64,000 bases of DNA, taken from contig JAZOOD010000067.1 in NCBI GenBank assembly GCA_045654805.1, positions 26,986 through 90,985 of the forward strand, in the 5' to 3' direction. The stretch's first letter is position 1. Every line of letters starts with the position of its first letter. The notes below the pieces were generated by a model. It worked only from the letters and a program-made list of their open reading frames with translations, was not told where the DNA came from and did not search any database. Shown in pieces: positions 7,865 through 14,713 of this stretch. A program made the translations under genes and the position numbers. Source of the stretch: CAZNKU01 sp045654805 (GTDB lineage: Bacteria > Bacillota > Clostridia > Monoglobales > Firm-18).

Positions 7865-8545
7865 GTGGAATTAGTCAAGAAGTTAATTAAGTTCACTATC
7901 GCATTAACAATTTCTATTTTGGGTACTGTTATTATAGTTAATGCGGATCCCGGTGTAGTTACCGGAAATGGAGTAAATTTCAGAAGTGGCCCGGGAACAG
8001 GGTACGATATATATGCATGTTTGCCAAGAGGTACATATGTTACAGTTGACAGTACAGAAGGCAACTGGTTCAAGATTACATACAATGGTGTAACTGGTTA
8101 TATGTCTGCTGATTATATTAGCGTTAGAAAAGGCGTCGAGGTTGACCGTTCAGGTCTTACGGTAGACAGGTACGGCACATCAGGTGAAACTATTGTAAAC
8201 TATGCGGCTCAGTTTTTAGGTACTCCATATGTTTATGGTGGTACATCTCCAAGTGGTTTTGATTGTTCCGGATTTGTGTATTATGTGTACAGAAGTTTTG
8301 GTTATACATTGAATAGAACCGCTGCTGGTCAGAATTCTAATGGTATTTGGGTATCGAGGGACGCTCTTGTGCCTGGCGATATTGTATTGTTTAATACAAG
8401 CGGTGGTATTAGTCATGCAGGCATTTATGTCGGCGGTGATCAGTTTATTCACGCTGTAAAACCAGGTACACCATTACAATATGACAGTTTGAATTCATCA
8501 TATTATTCATCAAGATACGTATCTGCAAGAAGAATTATTTATTAA
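7865..8545 (+). CDS. Secreted SH3b-NlpC/P60 peptidoglycan endopeptidase
   Basis: Predicted secreted cell-wall hydrolase cleaving peptide stems. From the GTG at 7865 (GGAG SD, 7 bases upstream) the 226 residues comprise a signal peptide or anchor (about 5-27, basic KK then hydrophobic, ending VNA), one bacterial SH3 domain (about 30-87) that would bind wall polymer, and a C-terminal NlpC/P60 domain (about 108-226). The catalytic Cys is C134 in FDCSGFV, with H184 (ISHAGIYVG) and H196 (FIHAV). It is a one-gene transcription unit with a consensus promoter, phased WalR-like boxes and a strong terminator. The SH3b plus NlpC/P60 layout is common in Clostridia. Confidence 0.93.
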   Translation: MELVKKLIKFTIALTISILGTVIIVNADPGVVTGNGVNFRSGPGTGYDIYACLPRGTYVTVDSTEGNWFKITYNGVTGYMSADYISVRKGVEVDRSGLTVDRYGTSGETIVNYAAQFLGTPYVYGGTSPSGFDCSGFVYYVYRSFGYTLNRTAAGQNSNGIWVSRDALVPGDIVLFNTSGGISHAGIYVGGDQFIHAVKPGTPLQYDSLNSSYYSSRYVSARRIIY

Positions 8546-8550
8546 ATTTT

Positions 8551-8591
8551 AACAACCTTTGCATTTTTTTGATGTAAAGGTTGTTTTTCTT
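8551..8591 (+). terminator. Rho-independent terminator after NlpC/P60 gene
   Basis: AACAACCTTT (8551-8560) pairs perfectly with AAAGGTTGTT (8576-8585), followed by TTTCTTTG. It ends the single-gene unit. Confidence 0.85.
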
Positions 8592-8602
8592 TGTTTTAGT
8601 AC

Positions 8603-8631
8603 TTGTCAAAATGAAAAAAATAGTATAAAAT
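8603..8631 (+). promoter_or_regulatory. Sigma-A-like promoter for the DapF-like gene
   Basis: TTGTCA (8603-8608), a 17-base spacer and TAAAAT (8626-8631). It lies 54 bases upstream of the ATG at 8685. Confidence 0.65.
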
Positions 8632-8684
8632 AATAAAGAAAGGTATTCATTATACATTTTATGTTTTATCGAAAGGATTATTAT

Positions 8685-9509
8685 ATGATATTTACTAAAA
8701 TGCATTGTGTGTGCAATGATTTTTTAATTTTAAACTGCTTTGATGATATTATGGAAATTTCTGAAGATTTACCCGTTAAAGTATGTGACAGACATACTGG
8801 TATAGGTGCTGATGGACTTGTTTTGATTTTATACTCAAATGATGCGGATTTCAGGATAGTTTTCTATAACATAGACGGAATTAAAGCACCTTGTAATACA
8901 AATATATTAAGGTGTGCGGCTAAATATGCATTGGATAATAAATTAGTTGATAAAAAAATGATTTCCATAGATACTGATAATGGAATAAAATATGTAGTGG
9001 TTAATGAAGATAATTCACTTACAATAAATATTGGGGAACCTGTATTTACACCTCAGCTTATTCCTGTTGACTATACAGGTGATGATTTTATCGAGAAGGT
9101 TATTTCGGTAGGTGCAGATGATTACGTGGCAAGTTGTGTGTCCATAAGTTCTAACCCGTGTACTGTAATTTTTACTGAAAATACAGATGAACTTAATGAT
9201 ATTGAAATTAACAAAATTGCTCCGTATATTGAAAAACACAATGTTTTTCCGAATAGTTCAAATGTTATATTTGCTAATATTGTTGACAGAAATACCTTGC
9301 AGATACGTTGCTGGCAGATTAGAACAGGTGAAGTTATAGGTTGTGATTTTGGCGCAGTGGCAGCTTTTGTTGTGGCTAACTTTATTGGCAAGCTTGATGA
9401 TAAAATAACTGCTGAACTTTATGGTGGTGACTTGTCTTTGGAAATAAGTGATGATAATTTTGCATATGTTACCGGTTTTGCTGATAATGTTTTTGAAATT
9501 AACTGGTAA
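8685..9509 (+). CDS. Divergent diaminopimelate-epimerase-like protein
   Basis: The fold signature is DapF-like: KMHCVCNDF at residues 5-13 (family KMHGxGNDF), CDRHTGIGADGL at 34-45, and a C-terminal half ending around C220. DapF interconverts LL- and meso-diaminopimelate with two Cys bases. Here the first catalytic region (usually CGNGxRC) reads PCNTNILRC, with Cys at 70 and Asn at the usual position. The second (usually WERGxGETxACGTG) reads WQIRTGEVIGCDFG: Cys220 is kept, but the Glu-Arg pair and the GTG phosphate-type loop are lost. Both HG glycines are Cys. It is full length (274 residues) with its own promoter and SD (AAAGGA), so it is not a decayed fragment. It may be a repurposed racemase-fold protein; its function is unknown. 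Confidence 0.7.
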   Translation: MIFTKMHCVCNDFLILNCFDDIMEISEDLPVKVCDRHTGIGADGLVLILYSNDADFRIVFYNIDGIKAPCNTNILRCAAKYALDNKLVDKKMISIDTDNGIKYVVVNEDNSLTINIGEPVFTPQLIPVDYTGDDFIEKVISVGADDYVASCVSISSNPCTVIFTENTDELNDIEINKIAPYIEKHNVFPNSSNVIFANIVDRNTLQIRCWQIRTGEVIGCDFGAVAAFVVANFIGKLDDKITAELYGGDLSLEISDDNFAYVTGFADNVFEINW

Positions 9510-9566
9510 TTTTGCATTTATACGACATAATATATTATGACGATTAAAGTTTAGTAGGTGTATATA

Positions 9567-10211
9567 TTGTTTAAAAGAATTCGAAATGATGTTAAAACAG
9601 TACTTGATCGTGACCCTGCGGCAAGAAGCTTTTTTGAAGTTTTTTTTCTCTATTCGGGTGTTAAAGCAATCAGTTATTACAGAGTAGCACATTGGTTTTA
9701 TACAAAAAAACTTTATTTTATAGCAAGATATTTGTCACAACGTGCAAGACGTATTACAGGTATAGAAATACATCCGGCGGCTATTATTGGTGATGGTGTG
9801 TTTATAGACCATGGTATGGGAGTTGTAATTGGAGAAACAACTATAATTGGTGATAACTGCACAATCTATCAGGGGGTAACACTTGGCGGTACAGGTAAAG
9901 ATAAAGGGAAACGTCACCCAACAATCGGAAATAATGTCGTTATCGGCTCCGGTGCAAAGGTTTTGGGTCCTTTTACTGTTGGTGATAATTCTAAAATTGC
10001 TGCCAATGCTGTTGTTTTGTCTGAGGTCCCTGCTAACTGTACTGTTGTGGGTGTGCCGGGACGTGTTGTCCGGAAGAACAATGTTAAGGTTAATATTGTT
10101 GCAGACCTTGATCAGGTTCATATTCCCGACCCGATTTCTATGGAGCTTTGCAAGTTGAATGTAAGGTTGGATAAGCTAGAAAAGGAGAATATTAAAAATG
10201 AAAATATATAA
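9567..10211 (+). CDS. cysE: Serine O-acetyltransferase
   Basis: First step of cysteine synthesis: acetyl-CoA plus L-serine to O-acetylserine. The N-terminal helical part has the DRDPAARSFFEVFFLYSG segment, followed by left-handed beta-helix hexapeptides (GIEIHPAAIIGDGVFIDHGMGVVIGE, GVTLGGTGKDKGKRHP), with the catalytic His in IDHG and KRHP. I prefer the TTG at 9567 (MFKRIRND, 214 residues) behind AGTAGGTG; the GTG at 9558 lies within the SD. It overlaps cysS by 14 bases, the conserved Firmicutes cysE-cysS arrangement. Confidence 0.94.
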   Translation: MFKRIRNDVKTVLDRDPAARSFFEVFFLYSGVKAISYYRVAHWFYTKKLYFIARYLSQRARRITGIEIHPAAIIGDGVFIDHGMGVVIGETTIIGDNCTIYQGVTLGGTGKDKGKRHPTIGNNVVIGSGAKVLGPFTVGDNSKIAANAVVLSEVPANCTVVGVPGRVVRKNNVKVNIVADLDQVHIPDPISMELCKLNVRLDKLEKENIKNENI

Positions 10212-11592
10212 TACATTAACTAGGCAAAAGGAAGAATTTGTACCAATAGTTCCAAATGAAGTTAAAATGTATTCCTGCGGACCTACTGTTTACAATTATT
10301 TTCATATTGGTAACGCAAGACCGTTTATAATTTTTGACACAATGCGTAGATACCTTGAGTACAATGGTTATAATGTTACCTTTGTGCAGAATTTTACTGA
10401 TATAGATGATAAAATGATTAATAGAGCAAATGATGAGGGTATTACTGTTAAGGAACTTGGTGAGCGATTTATTGCTGAATATTTTAATGATGCAGATTCA
10501 CTAGGAATCCGTAGAGCATCATTTCATCCAAAGGCTACTGAAAATATTGATTCAATCATTGCAATTGTTAAGAAGCTTGAGGAAAACGGCTATGCATATA
10601 ATGTAGACGGCGATGTTTATTTTTCAACAAAGAAATTTAAAGAATACGGAAAGCTTTCCCATCAACCCCTTGATGATTTGGAAGCAGGTGCAAGAATTGA
10701 CGTAAATGAAAGCAAAAATGACCCGATGGATTTTGCTCTATGGAAAAAACAAAAACCCGGTGAACCTGCGTGGGAAAGTCCATGGGGAATGGGTAGACCG
10801 GGATGGCATATTGAATGTTCTGCTATGGCAAACAAATTTTTAGGTGAAACAATTGATATACACAGCGGCGGGCAGGATTTGATTTTTCCTCACCACGAAA
10901 ATGAAATTGCTCAAAGCGAATGTGCCAACTGTAAGCCTTTTGCAAAATATTGGATGCATAACGGATATATAAATGTTGACAATAAAAAGATGTCAAAATC
11001 ACTAGGGAACTTTTTTACAGTACGTGATGTACTTAAGGAATTTGATGGAGAGGTTATTCGTTTCTTTATGTTGTCAGCACATTACAGAAGTCCTATTAAC
11101 TTCTCAAAAGACCTTATCGAACAGGCTAAAACAGGGCTTGAAAGATTATATACATGTATTAATAACCTTGAATTTTTAAAACAAAATTCAAGTGTCGGTA
11201 ATTTAAATAATGAAGTCAAGGAATTATGTACAAAATATAAATTAGCTTTTTGTGAAGCTATGGATGATGATTTAAATACCGGTCTTGCAATAGCTGCATT
11301 ATTTGATTTTGTAAGAGATATTAATTCGAGATTCACTTCAACTTCTGTACAGAGTATTGAAGATATTGATGAATGTATTAATATGTTAAAAGAATTAGGT
11401 GAAGTTTTGGGTATATTACAAAATACCGAAACAGACTCTATTGATAATGAAATAGAGGAATTAATAACCAAACGTCAGGAAGCAAGAAAGAACAAGAATT
11501 TTGCTTTAGCTGATGAAATTAGAGATAACTTAAAGGCTCAGGGAATTATCCTTGAGGATACGCCAAACGGTGTAAAGTGGAAAAGAGTGTAA
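10198..11592 (+). CDS. cysS: Cysteinyl-tRNA synthetase
   Basis: Class Ia synthetase for tRNA-Cys, 464 residues. It has the HIGH motif (YFHIGNARPF), the KMSKS loop (KKMSKSLGNFF) and zinc ligands (SCGPTVY; GWHIECSAM with the HHENE segment). The ATG at 10198 has an AAGGAG SD inside the end of cysE. Its TAA overlaps the ATG of mrnC (TAATG). Confidence 0.97.
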   Translation: MKIYNTLTRQKEEFVPIVPNEVKMYSCGPTVYNYFHIGNARPFIIFDTMRRYLEYNGYNVTFVQNFTDIDDKMINRANDEGITVKELGERFIAEYFNDADSLGIRRASFHPKATENIDSIIAIVKKLEENGYAYNVDGDVYFSTKKFKEYGKLSHQPLDDLEAGARIDVNESKNDPMDFALWKKQKPGEPAWESPWGMGRPGWHIECSAMANKFLGETIDIHSGGQDLIFPHHENEIAQSECANCKPFAKYWMHNGYINVDNKKMSKSLGNFFTVRDVLKEFDGEVIRFFMLSAHYRSPINFSKDLIEQAKTGLERLYTCINNLEFLKQNSSVGNLNNEVKELCTKYKLAFCEAMDDDLNTGLAIAALFDFVRDINSRFTSTSVQSIEDIDECINMLKELGEVLGILQNTETDSIDNEIEELITKRQEARKNKNFALADEIRDNLKAQGIILEDTPNGVKWKRV

Positions 11593-11975
11593 TGAGCGGG
11601 GTTGATATTTTGACTGATGCACAGCAATATTCTCCATTGGTACTTGCGTATATGGGAGATGCGGTTTATGAATTGTATGTTCGTAGAATGCTAATCGATA
11701 AAGCTAATACACAGGTTGACAGACTCCATAAATCTGCTATACAGATTGTAAAGGCAGAAGCACAGTGTGAAGCCTTCAGAAAAATTGAAAACGAACTTAC
11801 AGAGAAGGAAATGGCTGTATTCAAGCGGGGAAGAAATACAAAGTCAAGTGTCCCTAAACACTCGTCAGTTGCAGAATACAGAACAGCTACTGGTCTGGAA
11901 GCTTTAATTGGGTACATATATCTTACGGGTGATACTAATCGCCTGGATTATATTATGAACTTAATTTTAGAATAA
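11592..11975 (+). CDS. mrnC: Mini-ribonuclease 3
   Basis: RNase III-like protein lacking the dsRNA-binding domain; in Bacillus it matures 23S rRNA. At 127 residues from the ATG at 11592 it has the catalytic-helix region LAYMGDAVYELYVR (E/D ligands) and FKRGRNTKSSVPKHSSVAEYRTATGLEALIGYIYLTG, which corresponds to the second acidic site. A longer GTG start at 11577 lies inside cysS and has no SD. The cysS-mrnC pairing is typical of Firmicutes. Confidence 0.93.
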   Translation: MSGVDILTDAQQYSPLVLAYMGDAVYELYVRRMLIDKANTQVDRLHKSAIQIVKAEAQCEAFRKIENELTEKEMAVFKRGRNTKSSVPKHSSVAEYRTATGLEALIGYIYLTGDTNRLDYIMNLILE

Positions 11976-11988
11976 AGACGGTGATTAA

Positions 11989-12834
11989 TTGAAAAAAACA
12001 ACAAAAGTTTTAAAGAAATACCTTTCAATAACTATGGGATGTATGCTCGCGGGTTTTTCACTTAGTTGTTTTTTGGCTCCAAATGACATTATTGCAGGTG
12101 GAGTATCAGGTGTGGCTACTATTATTAATCATTTTACTTCATTACCTATTGGGTTAATGATTATGTTAATTAATATCCCTATATTTATATGTGGGGTAAT
12201 AAAGTTTGGTAAATCATTGGGTATTTCAACATTATATGCAACTATTGCACTATCTGTTTTTACAGACATTTTTTCTGCTATTGGAATGCTTACCGATGAT
12301 ATGCTTTTAGCATCAGTTTTTGGGGGAATAATTGCTGGTGCAGGTTATGGTATTGTATTTTATTGTAAAGCCACAACCGGCGGTGTTGATATTATTGCTA
12401 ATATTATTAAAACTAAATACAGACATTTTCAACTTGGTAAAATTATATTGATAGTTGATCTTGTGATTATTTTGTTTGCGATGTATGTGTATAAAAACAT
12501 CAACATAGGTCTTTATTCGATAATTGCACTATGGCTTACTGCATATGTGCTTGATATGATTTTAGAGGGTTTTAATTTTGCTAAACTTGTCTTGATTATA
12601 TCTGATAATTATGAGGAAATTGCAAAATTAATCAATACAAAGCTTAAAAGAGGTGCAACTTTTTTAAACGGACAAGGCACATATACCAATCATTCTAAAA
12701 AAGTTATAATGTGTACTATTAAAGAAAAAGAAATTCCTATGCTTAAGGATATAATAAAGTCCGTTGATAATGATTCATTTGTTCTTATAACCGATGCCAG
12801 AGAAGTTTTAGGTGAAGGTTTTTTAGAACATTGA
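11989..12834 (+). CDS. YitT family membrane protein (DUF2179)
   Basis: Integral membrane protein with about five to six hydrophobic segments (roughly residues 13-33, 50-70, 78-98, 102-125, 150-170 and 175-192) and a C-terminal cytosolic DUF2179 domain (about 220-281, with GATFLNGQGTYTNHSKKVIMC). The family is widespread in Firmicutes and has no settled function. Translation probably begins at the TTG at 11989 behind GACGGTGA. It follows mrnC by 13 bases and precedes the transketolase genes; no functional link is evident. Confidence 0.85.
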   Translation: MKKTTKVLKKYLSITMGCMLAGFSLSCFLAPNDIIAGGVSGVATIINHFTSLPIGLMIMLINIPIFICGVIKFGKSLGISTLYATIALSVFTDIFSAIGMLTDDMLLASVFGGIIAGAGYGIVFYCKATTGGVDIIANIIKTKYRHFQLGKIILIVDLVIILFAMYVYKNINIGLYSIIALWLTAYVLDMILEGFNFAKLVLIISDNYEEIAKLINTKLKRGATFLNGQGTYTNHSKKVIMCTIKEKEIPMLKDIIKSVDNDSFVLITDAREVLGEGFLEH

Positions 12835-12855
12835 TTATAAATATTAACTAACGAA

Positions 12856-12890
12856 GGGGAGGGTAGCAATTTTATATTGCGAAAATTATG
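12856..12890 (+). promoter_or_regulatory. Structured ribosome-binding site of the transketolase N-subunit gene
   Basis: The only strong SD (GGGGAGGG, 12856-12863) is 24 bases from the ATG at 12888, too far for ordinary initiation. The spacer holds a small perfect hairpin (GCAAT 12866-12870, loop TTTAT, ATTGC 12876-12880). Folding it leaves an effective spacing of about 9 bases. No in-frame ATG, GTG or TTG lies closer to the SD. Confidence 0.5.
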
Positions 12891-13727
12891 AACAACAGAG
12901 ATTTGGAAATTATGGCATGTAAAATTAGACATCACATAATTAACGAAGTACACTCTGCAAAGGCAGGGCATCCGGGTGGTTCACTGTCTATGGCTGATAT
13001 TATCACAGAGCTATATTTTGAACAGATGAATGTAGACCCAAAAAATCCTAAGTGGGACAAGAGAGACAGATTTGTTTTGTCTAAAGGACATTGTTCTCCC
13101 GCACTATATGGTGCATTGGCTGAAAAAGGCTTTTTCCCGGTAGAGGATTTACCAACATTTAGACATACAGGAAGTTATTTGCAGGGACATCCGAGCCTTA
13201 AAGATACTCCTGGAGTAGATATGTCTACAGGTTCTCTTGGTCAGGGTATTTCTGCTGCAAATGGTATGGCTATTGCAGCAAAGCTTAATGGTGATGATTA
13301 CCGTGTATACACAGTTTTAGGTGATGGTGAAATTGAAGAAGGTCAGGTGTGGGAGGCTGCTATGTTTGCTGCTCACTATAAGCTTGATAATCTTTGTGCA
13401 GTAGTTGACTGGAACGGTTTGCAGATTGATGGTAGAATTGAAGATGTTATGTCATCTCTTCCTATTGATGAGAAATTTGCAGCTTTCGGTTGGAATGTAA
13501 TATTAGTTGATGCTCACGATTTTGATTCATTAAGAGATGGATTTAATAAAGCTAAGGAATGCAAGGGGAAACCAACAGTTTTGGTTGCTAAGAGCACAAA
13601 GGGTAAGGGAGTTTCCTTTATGGAAAATCTTGCAAGCTGGCACGGCGTTGCTCCTAACGATGAACAACGTGCACAGGCTATTGCTGAACTTGATGAAAAA
13701 TTAGCTGAATTGGGAGGTAAAATGTAA
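12888..13727 (+). CDS. Transketolase, N-terminal (TPP-binding) subunit
   Basis: N-terminal half of a split transketolase of the pentose phosphate pathway, which transfers C2 units between sugar phosphates. At 279 residues it has SAKAGHPGGSLSMADII, DRFVLSKGHCSPALYGAL, STGSLGQGISAANGMAIA and the TPP motif GDGEIEEGQVWEAAMFAAHYKLDNL (GDG...N). The start is the ATG at 12888, with an unusual structured SD. The stop overlaps the ATG of the C-terminal gene by one base, so the two halves are made together. Two-gene transketolases are common in Clostridia and archaea. Confidence 0.95.
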   Translation: MNNRDLEIMACKIRHHIINEVHSAKAGHPGGSLSMADIITELYFEQMNVDPKNPKWDKRDRFVLSKGHCSPALYGALAEKGFFPVEDLPTFRHTGSYLQGHPSLKDTPGVDMSTGSLGQGISAANGMAIAAKLNGDDYRVYTVLGDGEIEEGQVWEAAMFAAHYKLDNLCAVVDWNGLQIDGRIEDVMSSLPIDEKFAAFGWNVILVDAHDFDSLRDGFNKAKECKGKPTVLVAKSTKGKGVSFMENLASWHGVAPNDEQRAQAIAELDEKLAELGGKM

Positions 13728-14662
13728 TGGCTGATATGATTGCAACAAGAGAATCTTACGGCAAAGCTTTGGCTGAATTTGGTGATACATATGATATGGT
13801 TGTTATGGATGCTGACCTTTCCGGTTCAACCAAAACAGGCGTTTTTGCTAAAAAATTCCCTGAAAGATTTATTAACTGCGGTATAGCAGAAGGTAATATG
13901 ATGACAACCGCTGCCGGTATTGCAACAACAGGCAAGACTGTTTTTGCTTCAACATTTGCAGTTTTTGCATCAGGAAGAGCTTTTGAACAAATCAGAAATT
14001 CAATCTGCTATCCAAACCTTAATGTTAAGATAGGTGCTACTCATGCGGGTATTTCTGTTGGTGAAGACGGTGCGTCACATCAGGCTATTGCTGATATGGC
14101 TGTAATGCGTGCATTACCTAATATGGTTGTAATAAATCCTGCTGATGATGTTGAAGCAAGATGTGCTATTAAGGCTGCTATTGAGCATGAAGGACCTGTA
14201 TATTTAAGACTTGGCAGACTTCCTGTTCCTGTAATATTTGATGAAGCCACATATAAGTTTGAAATAGGCAAAGGACAGCTTATTAATGATGGTAGTGATA
14301 TTACAATTGTTGCAACAGGACTTATGGTTCCTGAAGCTATGAAAGCTGTTGAAATGCTTAAGGCAGAAGGTATCAGTGCAAGGTTAATTAATATCCATAC
14401 AATCAAACCTATGGATAAGGATATTATTGTAAAGGCTGCAAAAGAAACAGGACATATTCTGACTGTTGAAGAGCATTCAATTATTGGTGGTCTTGGCGGT
14501 GCAGTAGCGGAAGTTCTTGCTGAAGAATATCCATGCAAGATGACAAGAATGGGTGTCAAGGATGTATTTGGACAGTCCGGTAAACCTTCTGAACTTTTAG
14601 AAATATATGAACTTACTGACAAACATATTGCCGCAAAAGTAAAAGAAATTTTAAGTAAATAA
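13727..14662 (+). CDS. Transketolase, C-terminal (pyrimidine-binding) subunit
   Basis: Second half of the split transketolase, 311 residues: the pyrimidine-binding domain (DADLSGSTKTGVFAKKFPERFINCGIAEGNMMTTAAGIA, with the catalytic Glu in GIAEGN) and the C-terminal domain (VEEHSIIGGLGGAVAEVL). It starts one base into the upstream stop codon and ends at a strong bidirectional terminator. Confidence 0.95.
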   Translation: MADMIATRESYGKALAEFGDTYDMVVMDADLSGSTKTGVFAKKFPERFINCGIAEGNMMTTAAGIATTGKTVFASTFAVFASGRAFEQIRNSICYPNLNVKIGATHAGISVGEDGASHQAIADMAVMRALPNMVVINPADDVEARCAIKAAIEHEGPVYLRLGRLPVPVIFDEATYKFEIGKGQLINDGSDITIVATGLMVPEAMKAVEMLKAEGISARLINIHTIKPMDKDIIVKAAKETGHILTVEEHSIIGGLGGAVAEVLAEEYPCKMTRMGVKDVFGQSGKPSELLEIYELTDKHIAAKVKEILSK

Positions 14663-14673
14663 TTGTTAATGAT

Positions 14674-14705
14674 AAAACCCTGTATTTTTTAAATACAGGG
14701 TTTTT
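14674..14705. terminator. Bidirectional terminator between transketolase and SLH protein
   Basis: A 14-bp stem, AAAACCCTGTATTT with AAATACAGGGTTTT, has A-rich and T-rich flanks on either side. It serves the convergent genes ending at 14662 (+) and 14714 (-). Confidence 0.88.
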
Positions 14706-14713
14706 GTTATATT

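Noticed and set aside
14080..14622. 180-residue minus-strand open frame
   Set aside because: Lies wholly inside the transketolase C-subunit gene; Ser/Ile-rich antisense translation with no motif.
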